A DNA stretch of 27,878 bases from a virus: positions 1 to 27,878 of the IMG/VR virus record IMGVR_UViG_3300031963_000745. One strand, given 5' to 3'. The notes below the pieces were generated by a model, which was not told where the DNA came from, searched no databases, and worked only from the letters and a program-made list of their open reading frames with translations. Position 1 is the stretch's first letter, and every line of letters starts with the position of its first letter. Positions 12,932-20,364 of the stretch are shown here, piece by piece. The position numbers and the translations under genes were made by a program.

Positions 12932-14040
12932 GCCTTGTTACGCTTCTCGTCGTCGAGTGTCTTGAGCGTTGTCGCGTCAAGTTTGTGCAGGAACTCCTCG
13001 GCTCCGGCCAGGTAGAACCGCGGCCAGTATTTGCCAATCGACAGATCCGCAAACTTTTTGCGTTTGTATATCTGGTCAACGTAGACGAACCGCGGGAACT
13101 TCACTGGCATCCCCTCGCTCACCTCGTCTCCGAACACGATCCATAGGTAGTCCCACCCGTCTTTTTTATCGACGGTTATGTCCCCGATCCCGTGCAGCTT
13201 GAACTCTCCTCGGTTCGCACGCGCCGAGAACGTATATGTCACCGGCACCACCGTTGAGGAGCGGCTCGCCTCAAACCTCGCCCCGAGAAACAGCACCTCG
13301 CCGGGCTTGAAGATCCTGAAGTCGTCTTCGTTGACAGACCCCGTCATATCGTGGAGCGTCACGGCATACGCAGTCGTATCCTCGGTCGGCGCGTCCTCCT
13401 CGTCGGTCTCCTTTTGCTCTGTCTTTTTGCCATTGAGGAGAAACCACGACGGAACCAGCCACGTCTCGCTCCAGTTGAACGCCGGCCAGGTAACGTCAAT
13501 GCCGTTCACCCGGCCGCCCGAGACGTTGATGCTTCCGTATGACTCCGGTGCCGTTTCGCCAGTTGCGGCATACTGTTCGTAGATCGGGCCGTCAGTGTCG
13601 TCGGGGTACGCAGTCGTGATGTGCTCCGTGCCGCCGGTCGTATCCAACGAAATACTGCTGGGCACCATGACGGCACCCTCGTCGGTTTCGATACCGCGCT
13701 CGTCGTAGCCTTCAACCCCAGCATTACCGTAGGTGGCCGATATTTCGTACCAACCGTTTCCGACGGCCCTGCAGCTCAAATCTGACCGGCGGTGCCCGTT
13801 GTAGAAGATCGGGGCAAGCTCGCGCCCCGCCTCCTCTGCCGCGGCGTAGCCGCTGATTGAGTTGACGAGCCAGCGGATCTCCACCTGCCGCGATATAAGG
13901 CCATCGGTGCCGACCGAGACCGTCCCCGATCCAGAATCCACTCGCTCGATGGCGCCATCGGCACCAGCCGCAAGCGGCTTGCCCGAGAAGTTGGCATTTA
14001 CGCCACTAGAGTCAATGCCCATTCCGCCGCCAATCGCCAT
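12928..14040 (-). CDS. probable distal-tail/baseplate protein, 370 aa
   Basis: A 370-residue protein directly downstream of the tape measure, the usual position of distal-tail or tail-tip genes. The N-terminal 150 residues are rich in Gly, Ser and Val with an I-R-W-L-V-N-S strand. An acidic low-complexity stretch follows about residue 210 (E-T-D-E-E-D-A-P-T-E-D-T-T). The C-terminus is basic (K-R-K-K-F-A-D-L). ATG 14040 has GAGGTG upstream. No domain is named with confidence; the role rests on gene order. Confidence 0.6.
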   Translation of the reverse strand: MAIGGGMGIDSSGVNANFSGKPLAAGADGAIERVDSGSGTVSVGTDGLISRQVEIRWLVNSISGYAAAEEAGRELAPIFYNGHRRSDLSCRAVGNGWYEISATYGNAGVEGYDERGIETDEGAVMVPSSISLDTTGGTEHITTAYPDDTDGPIYEQYAATGETAPESYGSINVSGGRVNGIDVTWPAFNWSETWLVPSWFLLNGKKTEQKETDEEDAPTEDTTAYAVTLHDMTGSVNEDDFRIFKPGEVLFLGARFEASRSSTVVPVTYTFSARANRGEFKLHGIGDITVDKKDGWDYLWIVFGDEVSEGMPVKFPRFVYVDQIYKRKKFADLSIGKYWPRFYLAGAEEFLHKLDATTLKTLDDEKRNKA

Positions 14041-14048
14041 TCAGCACC

Positions 14049-15950
14049 TCAAGCAAATGCCACGCCGGAACCGCCATTGCCAAGCATTTGGCGCAGTAAG
14101 TCGGCAGTTTTTTCAGACGCCAGCGCCGTACGCTCCGACGCGGACAGCAGGTCGCGATCGCTTCGGGCGGCCACGCCACCGGCTACGGCAGGGGCACCGT
14201 TCCGAATGCCGGCCTGCAAAGCCTCGGCGTTTGGGATTGCCCGTCCGGCGCGGACCAGCTCCTCGATACCGTCGGCTGTCCGGCCGGTATTGGCGGCGGT
14301 CTCCTGGGCTGACGTGAGCGCCGGGCCGACGCCGAGCTGTGACGCGATGCCAGCGGCGAACGTGCCGATCGACTCGCCTGCCCCGAGGCGACCGCCGTTC
14401 GATGCGATCGGCCTTTGGCCTGGAGCTGCCAATGGATCGCGAAACTTGTCTCGCTGGATGCCGGTTCTGTTCTTCGCCTCCATCGCGCTAGATGCCGCCT
14501 CCGACGACGACGCTAGCCACCACGCAGCGCCGCCGATCGCTGCGGCTGCACCAGCAATCCATCCAATACCAGGAATCGCAAACATCGCGGTGCGAAGAGC
14601 CCCGAGCGCCACGGACAGGCCGCCTACGGCGACAGAAAACGACCGCGTCATCGTCGCTGCCGTCGCCGACGCCGTGATGTACCCAGCCAGCGCGAAGTTC
14701 ACGCCCTGAAGGACGACCCCGACCCCGAGGGCGGCAACGCCGACCGCAAAGAGCCCGCCAGCAACCAGCGACAGCAGCGGCGTAAGACCGGGAATGCCAG
14801 ACAGCAACCACGAAATGCCGTCGATGACTGCGATGACTGCCTTGGCGGCACCTCGAACCGCATAAGTGAACTCGCCGTCCGCGAACGCGATCGCCAGCCG
14901 CTCCACCACAGCGAGAAGCGCGTTGGATACGCCAGTAAGTTGAGACATGGCGATGCCAAACTTGTCGGAGACTGACCGGCTTCCCTCCATCGCGTTAGCA
15001 ATCGCCGCAAACCCTTCCTTCCCTTGTTCCGCAAACGCATGAATGACGCGGATGCCACGAACATCGAACACTTTGACAAGCGCCTCGTTCGTCAGCATGG
15101 CGTCGCGGGCCGACTTGTCCATGCCCTGCATGGCTTTTGAAAACACGTCAGCGATTTGTGCCAGCGGAAGCAGCTTCCCCTGGTTGTCCACGAGCGATTC
15201 CATGGACAGCCCGAGTTGGGCGAGCGCCTCCTTGGCGTCATTTGTAGGGGCCAGCAGCTTCACCAGTAGCGTTTTGATGCCGGTGCCAGCCTCCTCGCCT
15301 TTGATGCCGTAGCGGGCGAGAACCGCCAAGCCTTGCGACAGACCGAAAAGCGATTGGTTTGTCCCCTTGGCAACACTCGCCACGAGGGCGAAAGACTCGA
15401 TCATGGACGCGATCGACGTTTCACTGGAGTCTGCGGCAGCGGACAGCGTGTTGGCGGCCTCCTCGGCCGAGATGCCGAACACGTTCATGGATACCTTCAT
15501 GAACTCCGCAGCCTGAGCCGCCTCAACACCGCTGACTTGGGCGAACTCCACGGCCGCCTTGCCGGCCCCTCCGATCGCATCCTCGACGCTCATGCCAGCC
15601 TTGATAAGCAGCGTGAACGCTTGGGCGATCTTGGCTGGCGAAATACCCATCGACTTGGATAGCCGCAGCGCCTCGGCCCGCACGTCCTCCAGCTGCCGTG
15701 GCGATATGTCTGATACGGCGCCTTTCAACTCCAGCAGTGCATCCTGGAACGTCGCCGCCGACGTGGCCGCCGCCAGCATCGGCAGCCCCATGCCCCCGCC
15801 GGCGATCGCCATTCCCGTGCCAGCCCGCTTGAGCGTGCTCGACAGCCTGACGATCGAGTGCTGCGTCTTCTTGAGCGTCCGCGTGAACTTGTCGTCGTTC
15901 GCGGTTATTTCGATGAACGCCTTGCCGGCCCGAACTGCTCCAGCGCTCAT
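14049..15950 (-). CDS. phage tail tape measure protein (TP901-type)
   Basis: This 633-residue protein spans the tail lumen and sets tail length. It shows the TP901 tape-measure layout. A basic N-terminal helix contains F-I-E-I-T-A-N-D-D-K-F. Long helical repeats follow, with M-G-I-S-P-A-K-I-A-Q-A, then T-L-S-A-A-A-D-S-S-E-T-S and the L-L-V-K-L-L-A-P region. Gly/Ala-rich hydrophobic membrane-like segments lie around residues 375-480, and a loose C-terminus contains R-S-D-R-D-L-L-S. By the rule of about 0.15 nm per residue, the tail would be near 95 nm. The start overlaps the chaperone frameshift stop (ATGA). Confidence 0.9.
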   Translation of the reverse strand: MSAGAVRAGKAFIEITANDDKFTRTLKKTQHSIVRLSSTLKRAGTGMAIAGGGMGLPMLAAATSAATFQDALLELKGAVSDISPRQLEDVRAEALRLSKSMGISPAKIAQAFTLLIKAGMSVEDAIGGAGKAAVEFAQVSGVEAAQAAEFMKVSMNVFGISAEEAANTLSAAADSSETSIASMIESFALVASVAKGTNQSLFGLSQGLAVLARYGIKGEEAGTGIKTLLVKLLAPTNDAKEALAQLGLSMESLVDNQGKLLPLAQIADVFSKAMQGMDKSARDAMLTNEALVKVFDVRGIRVIHAFAEQGKEGFAAIANAMEGSRSVSDKFGIAMSQLTGVSNALLAVVERLAIAFADGEFTYAVRGAAKAVIAVIDGISWLLSGIPGLTPLLSLVAGGLFAVGVAALGVGVVLQGVNFALAGYITASATAATMTRSFSVAVGGLSVALGALRTAMFAIPGIGWIAGAAAAIGGAAWWLASSSEAASSAMEAKNRTGIQRDKFRDPLAAPGQRPIASNGGRLGAGESIGTFAAGIASQLGVGPALTSAQETAANTGRTADGIEELVRAGRAIPNAEALQAGIRNGAPAVAGGVAARSDRDLLSASERTALASEKTADLLRQMLGNGGSGVAFA

Positions 15951-16638
15951 ATGATTTCTTTCAGCTCGTCGGTTGTCAGCGTCCGCACAATCGGCCGGCG
16001 GTCTCGCATTGGGTGGATTTCCGCGGCGTCATATGGCCGCGCTCGTTTTTTCGGGTCGCGATGGATCTCCGCCATCTGCGCTAGGAGGGCTGACGTGTGG
16101 TTCCAGGTTTCACGCTGCCGGCCTCGGACGGCTGCGAGCAGCTCGCGGAGGGACCAGGGGCCTGGGTGGACTCCGATGATTCCGGCGAGTTCGTATCCGA
16201 GCGCCCAGAGGTCCACTGTGCGAGGGCCGCGTCGATCTCCGCCTCGATCTGCGGCATCATCTCGTCCACCAGCTTGTCCGCCGCCTTGTCCGCCTCGCGA
16301 ACCTTCTGCACGGCCGCCGTCAGGATCTTCCTCTGGCGGGGCTGGCAAAAAAAAACCATCTCATCCATGAGTGCCGCGTAGGCACCCTCGAGCGTCGTGC
16401 CGTCAAACTCCGCGAAAAACTGTTCCGGCGTCAGGCCACGGCTCTCGGCCTGCGGCTCGACCAGCGACCAAATCACCTGGCCCAGCGTAAACGGGTCGGC
16501 CAGTTGCTGGAGGCTCTTCCGCTCCTCGGTCGCGATGTCAAACAGCGACACGCCCGTATGGGATCGCACGCGGGCGTAGGAGCCGTAGGTCGCCTCCAGC
16601 GTCCACGTTCGTCCGGTGCGGTCGGAAAACTCGTGCAT
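15947..16638 (-). CDS. tail assembly chaperone fusion by -1 frameshift (G-T type), 230 aa
   Basis: The first 97 residues come from the 16638 start. A -1 slip on the T9 tract at 16355-16347 (T-TTT-TTT heptamer) would join them to the frame ending at 15947, adding 133 residues. The -1 frame is closed by a TGA at 16363-16361 and open from 16360, so the shift must occur after that point. The extension is Gly/Arg-rich at first, then clearly protein-like: D-L-W-A-L-G-Y-E-L-A-G, E-T-W-N-H-T-S-A-L-L-A-Q-M, and R-D-P-K-K-R-A-R-P. Two overlapping frames just before a tape measure are the standard siphovirus chaperone layout. The alternative is an independent GTG start at 16216, giving 89 residues. Confidence 0.6.
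16081..16638 (-). CDS. tail assembly chaperone, unshifted product, 185 aa
   Basis: This is the zero-frame product, read through the T9 tract as V-F-F-C. It starts W-T-L-E-A-T-Y-G-S-Y-A-R-V with the L-Q-Q-L-A-D-P-F-T-L-G-Q-V and E-Q-F-F-A-E-F-D-G-T-T signatures common to small tail-assembly chaperones. A charged helix (K-V-R-E-A-D-K-A-A-D-K) follows. After about residue 142 the frame becomes a Ser/Pro-rich low-complexity tail that overlaps the better-coded -1 frame. AGGTG precedes ATG 16638. It likely coats the tape measure during tail assembly. Confidence 0.75.
   Translation of the reverse strand: MHEFSDRTGRTWTLEATYGSYARVRSHTGVSLFDIATEERKSLQQLADPFTLGQVIWSLVEPQAESRGLTPEQFFAEFDGTTLEGAYAALMDEMVFFCQPRQRKILTAAVQKVREADKAADKLVDEMMPQIEAEIDAALAQWTSGRSDTNSPESSESTQAPGPSASCSQPSEAGSVKPGTTRQPS
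16347..16355 (-). other. T9 slippery tract, candidate programmed -1 frameshift site
   Basis: The coding (minus) strand reads GTT TTT TTT TGC in the zero frame, containing the ideal T-TTT-TTT heptamer. Nine T residues in a row are rare in this GC-rich DNA. A slip of one base back enters a frame open to 15947. A pseudoknot was not assessed; the stretch after it is GC-rich. Confidence 0.6.
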
Positions 16639-16639
16639 A

Positions 16640-17065
16640 TCAAAACACCTGGTAGCCGCTGGTGCCGCCGCTCGCCCCGTGCCCCCACGACCGCAACGCG
16701 AACCGCGGAATCACGGCACCGTCCAGCGACTCGTCAGCGTCGATGTCGTGGATGGTGAACCTGCCTTCAATCTCCATCAGCCCGCCGGTCAGCTTCGCTT
16801 CCACCACTCCAGGGAGCATATAGTCTCCAACCTTCGACCATCGCTTCTGATACAGCGCTCGCGCCAGAGTCATGTCCGGCACCAGGATCTGTATCTCGTG
16901 GCTTCGCATCACCACGACGCTTGAGGTCGTGGACTGATTGAAACCAGTGGCATCAACTTCAACGATCGTCTCGCGGACGCTCACGTCGCTGACGCCGTCG
17001 ATTTCCTGCCCGTCTATTTCCAGTATGCAGTTCTTCCCGAGAGCGAATACGCGATCCTTCAGCAC
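16640..17065 (-). CDS. tail-tube-like protein, 141 aa
   Basis: A 141-residue beta-rich protein from GTG 17065 with a strong GGAGGAG Shine-Dalgarno. The pattern I-L-E-I-D-G-Q-E-I-D-G-V-S-D-V-S-V-R-E-T-I then S-V-V-V-M and G-R-F-T-I-H-D-I-D suits the tail-tube or closely related fold. It lies between a second tube-like gene and the chaperones, where the major tail protein normally sits. It stops one base before the next start. No direct family assignment is made. Confidence 0.65.
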   Translation of the reverse strand: MLKDRVFALGKNCILEIDGQEIDGVSDVSVRETIVEVDATGFNQSTTSSVVVMRSHEIQILVPDMTLARALYQKRWSKVGDYMLPGVVEAKLTGGLMEIEGRFTIHDIDADESLDGAVIPRFALRSWGHGASGGTSGYQVF

Positions 17066-17084
17066 GTCACGCTCCTCCGGTCAA

Positions 17085-17456
17085 CTACGCGATCTGAGCG
17101 CCGGCGTGCCGCTTGAGGCTGATCGTGTATTCGATGGCGCCGTCGATTTCCTGCGGCTGGCTGACGTTGTTGACGTAGTACAGGCCGGTAGCAAGTCCGG
17201 CTTGGCCACTGACGCCGATCGACACGACGCCGGTCCCGTGAATCGGGCAGGTGTGGGCAAGGCACACAACCTCAAACGAGCTGTTCCAGCGGACCGGGAC
17301 AAACTCTTGGATGCCCTCGCTGCCACGGGTAGTGACCTCGGCCTCGGCAGAAGTTTCCAGCGTGAGTGAGACGTTCTTCACGTCGTTGTTCGCGATCATG
17401 CTGCCGAACTGAAAATACTGATCTTTGCCGAGTTTGTAGGTGTGGGCGACGGGCAT
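17085..17456 (-). CDS. tail-tube-like protein, 123 aa
   Basis: This 123-residue protein starts M-P-V-A-H-T-Y-K-L-G and has beta patterns N-V-S-L-T-L-E-T-S-A-E-A-E-V-T-T-R-G and A-I-E-Y-T-I-S-L-K. That is typical of a tail-tube monomer with an extended loop. Two Cys (V-V-C-L-A-H-T-C) are close together. AGGAG stands before ATG 17456, and an extended -10 promoter is predicted at 17504-17512. It and the 141-aa gene next to it may be two tube subunits or a tube plus tail-tip protein. Confidence 0.65.
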   Translation of the reverse strand: MPVAHTYKLGKDQYFQFGSMIANNDVKNVSLTLETSAEAEVTTRGSEGIQEFVPVRWNSSFEVVCLAHTCPIHGTGVVSIGVSGQAGLATGLYYVNNVSQPQEIDGAIEYTISLKRHAGAQIA

Positions 17457-17503
17457 GGTGTGCTCCTGTGCGATGTGGCGGCGGCGGTTGCCACCTGAAC
17501 GTC

Positions 17504-17512
17504 AGTATACCA
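17504..17512 (-). promoter_or_regulatory. extended -10 promoter before tail-tube gene
   Basis: The minus strand reads TGGTATACT: a TATACT -10 (five of six) with the TG extension. No -35 box is visible. The transcript would begin about 40 nt before ATG 17456. It could give the tube gene extra expression inside the operon. Confidence 0.35.
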
Positions 17513-17517
17513 GTTGG

Positions 17518-18303
17518 CTATCCGCGGCGGACCGTGAATCCGGTACCGCGGGCACCGGCCGACGACTTGAACTGGCCCGCGAATGCCTTGGCGATCGAGC
17601 CGTTTGCCACGCAAAACTCCATGGCAGGCTTCATAAACGGGCGGGCTGGATAGGCGGCCACCGTCTGCAGCGACATGGGCCGCCAGTGAGTTTGATTGTG
17701 GGGACGCTGGCCCGTCGGCAGTTTCATGGTGATCGGCTGCCGCATCCCGCCGCGCTTTGTCTTGACCTGCGGAATATAGACCCACGTCCGCAGCCGCAGC
17801 ACGCCGCCAAACTCGTGGAGGTACGGGATCATGCGTCCCTTCTTCGACGGCCCGACGACCGCCGAATGGGTTTGCGAGTCGTAGTAGTTCCAGAGATTGC
17901 GGCGGAAGCCGAGGTAGCTGGCGAAGTGGCCGGCGTACGGCGTGTGCGTGTGCGGGGGCGTGCCTGGCGCCGAGGCCGGCGGCCTCTGAACCTCGCGAAT
18001 GATCCTGTTGCCGAGTTTCCGGTTTGCTCGAGGCGTGCTACCGAGGACTCCCATCTGCATCAGCGACGTGATGCCGGCACCCGGGAACTTTTCCTGCACC
18101 TTGAGCGGCAGCCTCGCGAGACCGCGCTTCTTGATGATCCGCTTTGCCCGATCCTTCACCAGCATCGACGCCTTCGACAACGCCTTCAGATCCATCGCCG
18201 ACATAGCCGCTTGGACGGCCGCCCGGTCGAAGAAGAAATCGACCGACGCCTTCATCCCGACAGACGGGATATTGGGCACCAGCCCGGGGATGCGTGGGAT
18301 CAT
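17518..18303 (-). CDS. HK97 gp10-like tail completion/neck protein
   Basis: A 261-residue basic protein. Its middle helix reads K-A-S-M-L-V-K-D-R-A-K-R-I-I-K-K-R, then come G-F-R-R-N-L-W-N-Y-Y and L-H-E-F-G-G, and the C-terminus has Y-P-A-R-P-F-M-K-P-A. The H-E-F-G-G and R-P-F-M-x-P-A pair with a preceding V-K-D-R-A helix is the HK97 gp10 (tail component) signature, though the protein is longer than the usual 120-150 residues. The inserted middle part is rich in Pro and His. The start overlaps the upstream stop (ATGA). Confidence 0.7.
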   Translation of the reverse strand: MIPRIPGLVPNIPSVGMKASVDFFFDRAAVQAAMSAMDLKALSKASMLVKDRAKRIIKKRGLARLPLKVQEKFPGAGITSLMQMGVLGSTPRANRKLGNRIIREVQRPPASAPGTPPHTHTPYAGHFASYLGFRRNLWNYYDSQTHSAVVGPSKKGRMIPYLHEFGGVLRLRTWVYIPQVKTKRGGMRQPITMKLPTGQRPHNQTHWRPMSLQTVAAYPARPFMKPAMEFCVANGSIAKAFAGQFKSSAGARGTGFTVRRG

Positions 18304-18761
18304 GGGAGTTTCGCGTTGGCGTATCGGTAGGTCACGACGATGTCGCCGAGGAACACACGCGAGCCCGTCACCTGGTCGCGGTCGTAGGTGACCGCGTTGG
18401 TGATCCCCATCCACGCCACGCCGGACGGCATGGGGGGGCTACTCGCGGGCAGTTTTTTGGACCGGATCGCGTCCACGATATTGGTCCGAAGATCCACCAG
18501 GTCGTCCAGTTCCGCGTCGGTCACGAGTTTTTTGCCGATCACAACGTGGATTTCGACCTCAAAAAGATCCGCACCATGCGTGTGGTTGGTGACCTCCACG
18601 CTGCCCGGCACCACCGAAACCTTGATGTCCGCGAGATCCTCTGTCGTGTAGTCGGCGACGTAGGTACGGACGGCATTTACATCACCGATTTCACCGTCAA
18701 ATGTGGCGGATGAAAGGCTTTCGGCCAGCGAGTCGGCGATGAGTATTTCGATAGCGTTCAT
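18300..18761 (-). CDS. probable tail terminator/minor tail protein, 153 aa
   Basis: A 153-residue alpha/beta protein starting M-N-A-I-E-I-L. It has strands I-K-V-S-V-V-P and F-E-V-E-I-H-V-V-I-G-K-K, a helix D-L-V-D-L-R-T-N-I-V-D-A-I, and a final I-V-V-T-Y-R-Y. That topology and position, between the neck module and the gp10-like gene, fit a tail terminator. ATG 18761 overlaps the glycosyltransferase stop (ATGA). The frame stays open upstream but there it only shadows the glycosyltransferase gene. Confidence 0.6.
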   Translation of the reverse strand: MNAIEILIADSLAESLSSATFDGEIGDVNAVRTYVADYTTEDLADIKVSVVPGSVEVTNHTHGADLFEVEIHVVIGKKLVTDAELDDLVDLRTNIVDAIRSKKLPASSPPMPSGVAWMGITNAVTYDRDQVTGSRVFLGDIVVTYRYANAKLP

Positions 18762-19810
18762 GGTTTCGGCCCGTCCTCTGATTTCATTCTGACAAGTGCT
18801 GCGACGTTGCCGGCGTGCCGGTGGTCTGCGGGATCTCGCTTGGCCGCCTCGCGGGCGTGCGTGATCGCCTCGTCGTGCAGCCCCAGCTCGTAGGCCGCCG
18901 AATACGCGATGTCGGCCGGGATCGCGCCGTAGGCCCACGGCTCGCTGGAATGCGTGCGGTTCTGGTCGCTGCACGCCAACGCACGACGAGCCCAGTAGAG
19001 GGCTCCCACCGCATCCTTCATGCCCCACGCCTTGCCGGCCAGCGACGCATACACCTCCGGCTCGTGCGGGCTATTCCAGACCGCGGCGAGGGCGTGGAGA
19101 TCGGCCCGTTCCGGTCGCAGCCGCGAAAGCCGGCGGCAGGCGTGGGCTCGCTCGTGCGGGCTGCCGCCCGCCATCTGCAGGTAGCGTTCGTAGGCCGCCG
19201 CCGCTTCCTCGTTGCCGTCGGTGTCCAGCTCACGGGCCAGATACCAGTGCATCCGGGCGTCGGCCGGATTCTCGCGGCACGCCTGGCGGAGTAGCGTCAG
19301 GTCGGACTTGTGGACCTTGCCAGGCTCACGGTGGTGGCGGATCACCAGGTCGTCGATCCGGACCACCTTCTCCTCGCCATCCCAGCACACCAGCCCCTCG
19401 TGGGTCGCACCCTGCCAGCGGTGGCCGTGCCGGGCGTGGACGCGATCGCCGTAGAACCGCACGTCGGCGGACCAGTGGTACGGGTAGTGCAGCCGGGTGG
19501 TGCCGTCCACCCACGCCCGCTCCAGGGCTTCCCGCCAGCCAGGATCGAATGCCTCGTCGAGGTCCAGCCGGATCGCCACGTCCACGTCGGCAGGGACGTG
19601 CATCAGCGAGAGGTTGTGGGCGTCGTCCCACCTCCACGGGATCGGGGCGCCGCGGGCCACCAGCACGCCGGCCGCCTCGAGCAGTGCCACGGTGTCGTCG
19701 GTGCTGCCGGTGTCGGTGACCACCCGCACGTCGGCGTCTCGGCACGACTCCTCCCACCGGGCCACGTTGGCCGATTCGTTTTTGGCGAGGGCGTAGATGG
19801 CGATCTTCAC
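18758..19810 (-). CDS. family 2 glycosyltransferase with C-terminal TPR region
   Basis: This 350-residue protein begins with a GT-A family 2 domain: I-A-I-Y-A-L-A-K-N-E, then D33-T-G-S-T-D-D-T, and L-D-L-D85-E-A-F as the metal-binding DxD-type site. From about residue 171 it has TPR-like helices (A-R-M-H-W-Y-L-A-R-E-L, A-Y-S-A-A-Y-E-L-G-L, A-I-T-H-A-R-E-A-A). Such GT2-TPR enzymes transfer a sugar from a nucleotide sugar. GTG 19810 overlaps the methyltransferase stop. A virion protein or surface glycan is the likely acceptor, by context. Confidence 0.8.
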   Translation of the reverse strand: MKIAIYALAKNESANVARWEESCRDADVRVVTDTGSTDDTVALLEAAGVLVARGAPIPWRWDDAHNLSLMHVPADVDVAIRLDLDEAFDPGWREALERAWVDGTTRLHYPYHWSADVRFYGDRVHARHGHRWQGATHEGLVCWDGEEKVVRIDDLVIRHHREPGKVHKSDLTLLRQACRENPADARMHWYLARELDTDGNEEAAAAYERYLQMAGGSPHERAHACRRLSRLRPERADLHALAAVWNSPHEPEVYASLAGKAWGMKDAVGALYWARRALACSDQNRTHSSEPWAYGAIPADIAYSAAYELGLHDEAITHAREAAKRDPADHRHAGNVAALVRMKSEDGPKP

Positions 19811-20364
19811 GCAATCACCCCCGCGATCCGCAGGCCGTCGTTGATGAACTCCACCGTCCGGTTTTGCTCCAGGGCGAACTGGTCCACGGCCCGACGCACC
19901 TCGCGGTTGTCGCAGTCGTCAGCAAGGATCGCCCGGCAGCCGGCCACCAGCCGTAGATCGGCCAACGCCCCGGCATACGAATGGTCGCCGTCCACATGGG
20001 CGAAGTCTGCCGGCGGCAGCGACTTGATCGCGTGGGAATCAACGATCACCAAGTCGGCGTCGATCGCGTGCTTTTCGATCATCCGTTTCGCGTGGGCAAG
20101 GCAGTCGTAGCTGTCGTGATCCATGGCACCGTCGATGCACAGGAACCTGGCCTGCGGTGCCACCGACTGAAACGTGATGAGCGAGTAGCCGCAGCGGGTT
20201 CCGATTTCGATGATCCGCCGCGGTGCGTAGCGGCGGCAGATCGCCGCCTTCATCGCGTAGTGGAAAATGACTCGCGTATCGCATCCGAACCAGTCGTCGT
20301 CGCGCCAGTTGGCCTCGAGCAGCTTCCGCGTGGCGTCGGCGATCGGTACGTCTACGCTGGTCAT
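19807..20364 (-). CDS. class I SAM-dependent methyltransferase
   Basis: A 185-residue Rossmann-fold methyltransferase of the Methyltransf_24 kind. Motif I is I-I-E53-I-G55-T-R-C-G, an acidic ribose contact is C-I-D78-G, and H-V-D-G-D-H-S-Y (123-130) is the family's later motif. The N-terminal helix is charged. It overlaps the genes on both sides by ATGA or GTGA, tying it to the glycosyltransferase and the GH130-like gene. Sugar O-methylation is a reasonable guess; the substrate is not shown. Confidence 0.75.
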   Translation of the reverse strand: MTSVDVPIADATRKLLEANWRDDDWFGCDTRVIFHYAMKAAICRRYAPRRIIEIGTRCGYSLITFQSVAPQARFLCIDGAMDHDSYDCLAHAKRMIEKHAIDADLVIVDSHAIKSLPPADFAHVDGDHSYAGALADLRLVAGCRAILADDCDNREVRRAVDQFALEQNRTVEFINDGLRIAGVIA

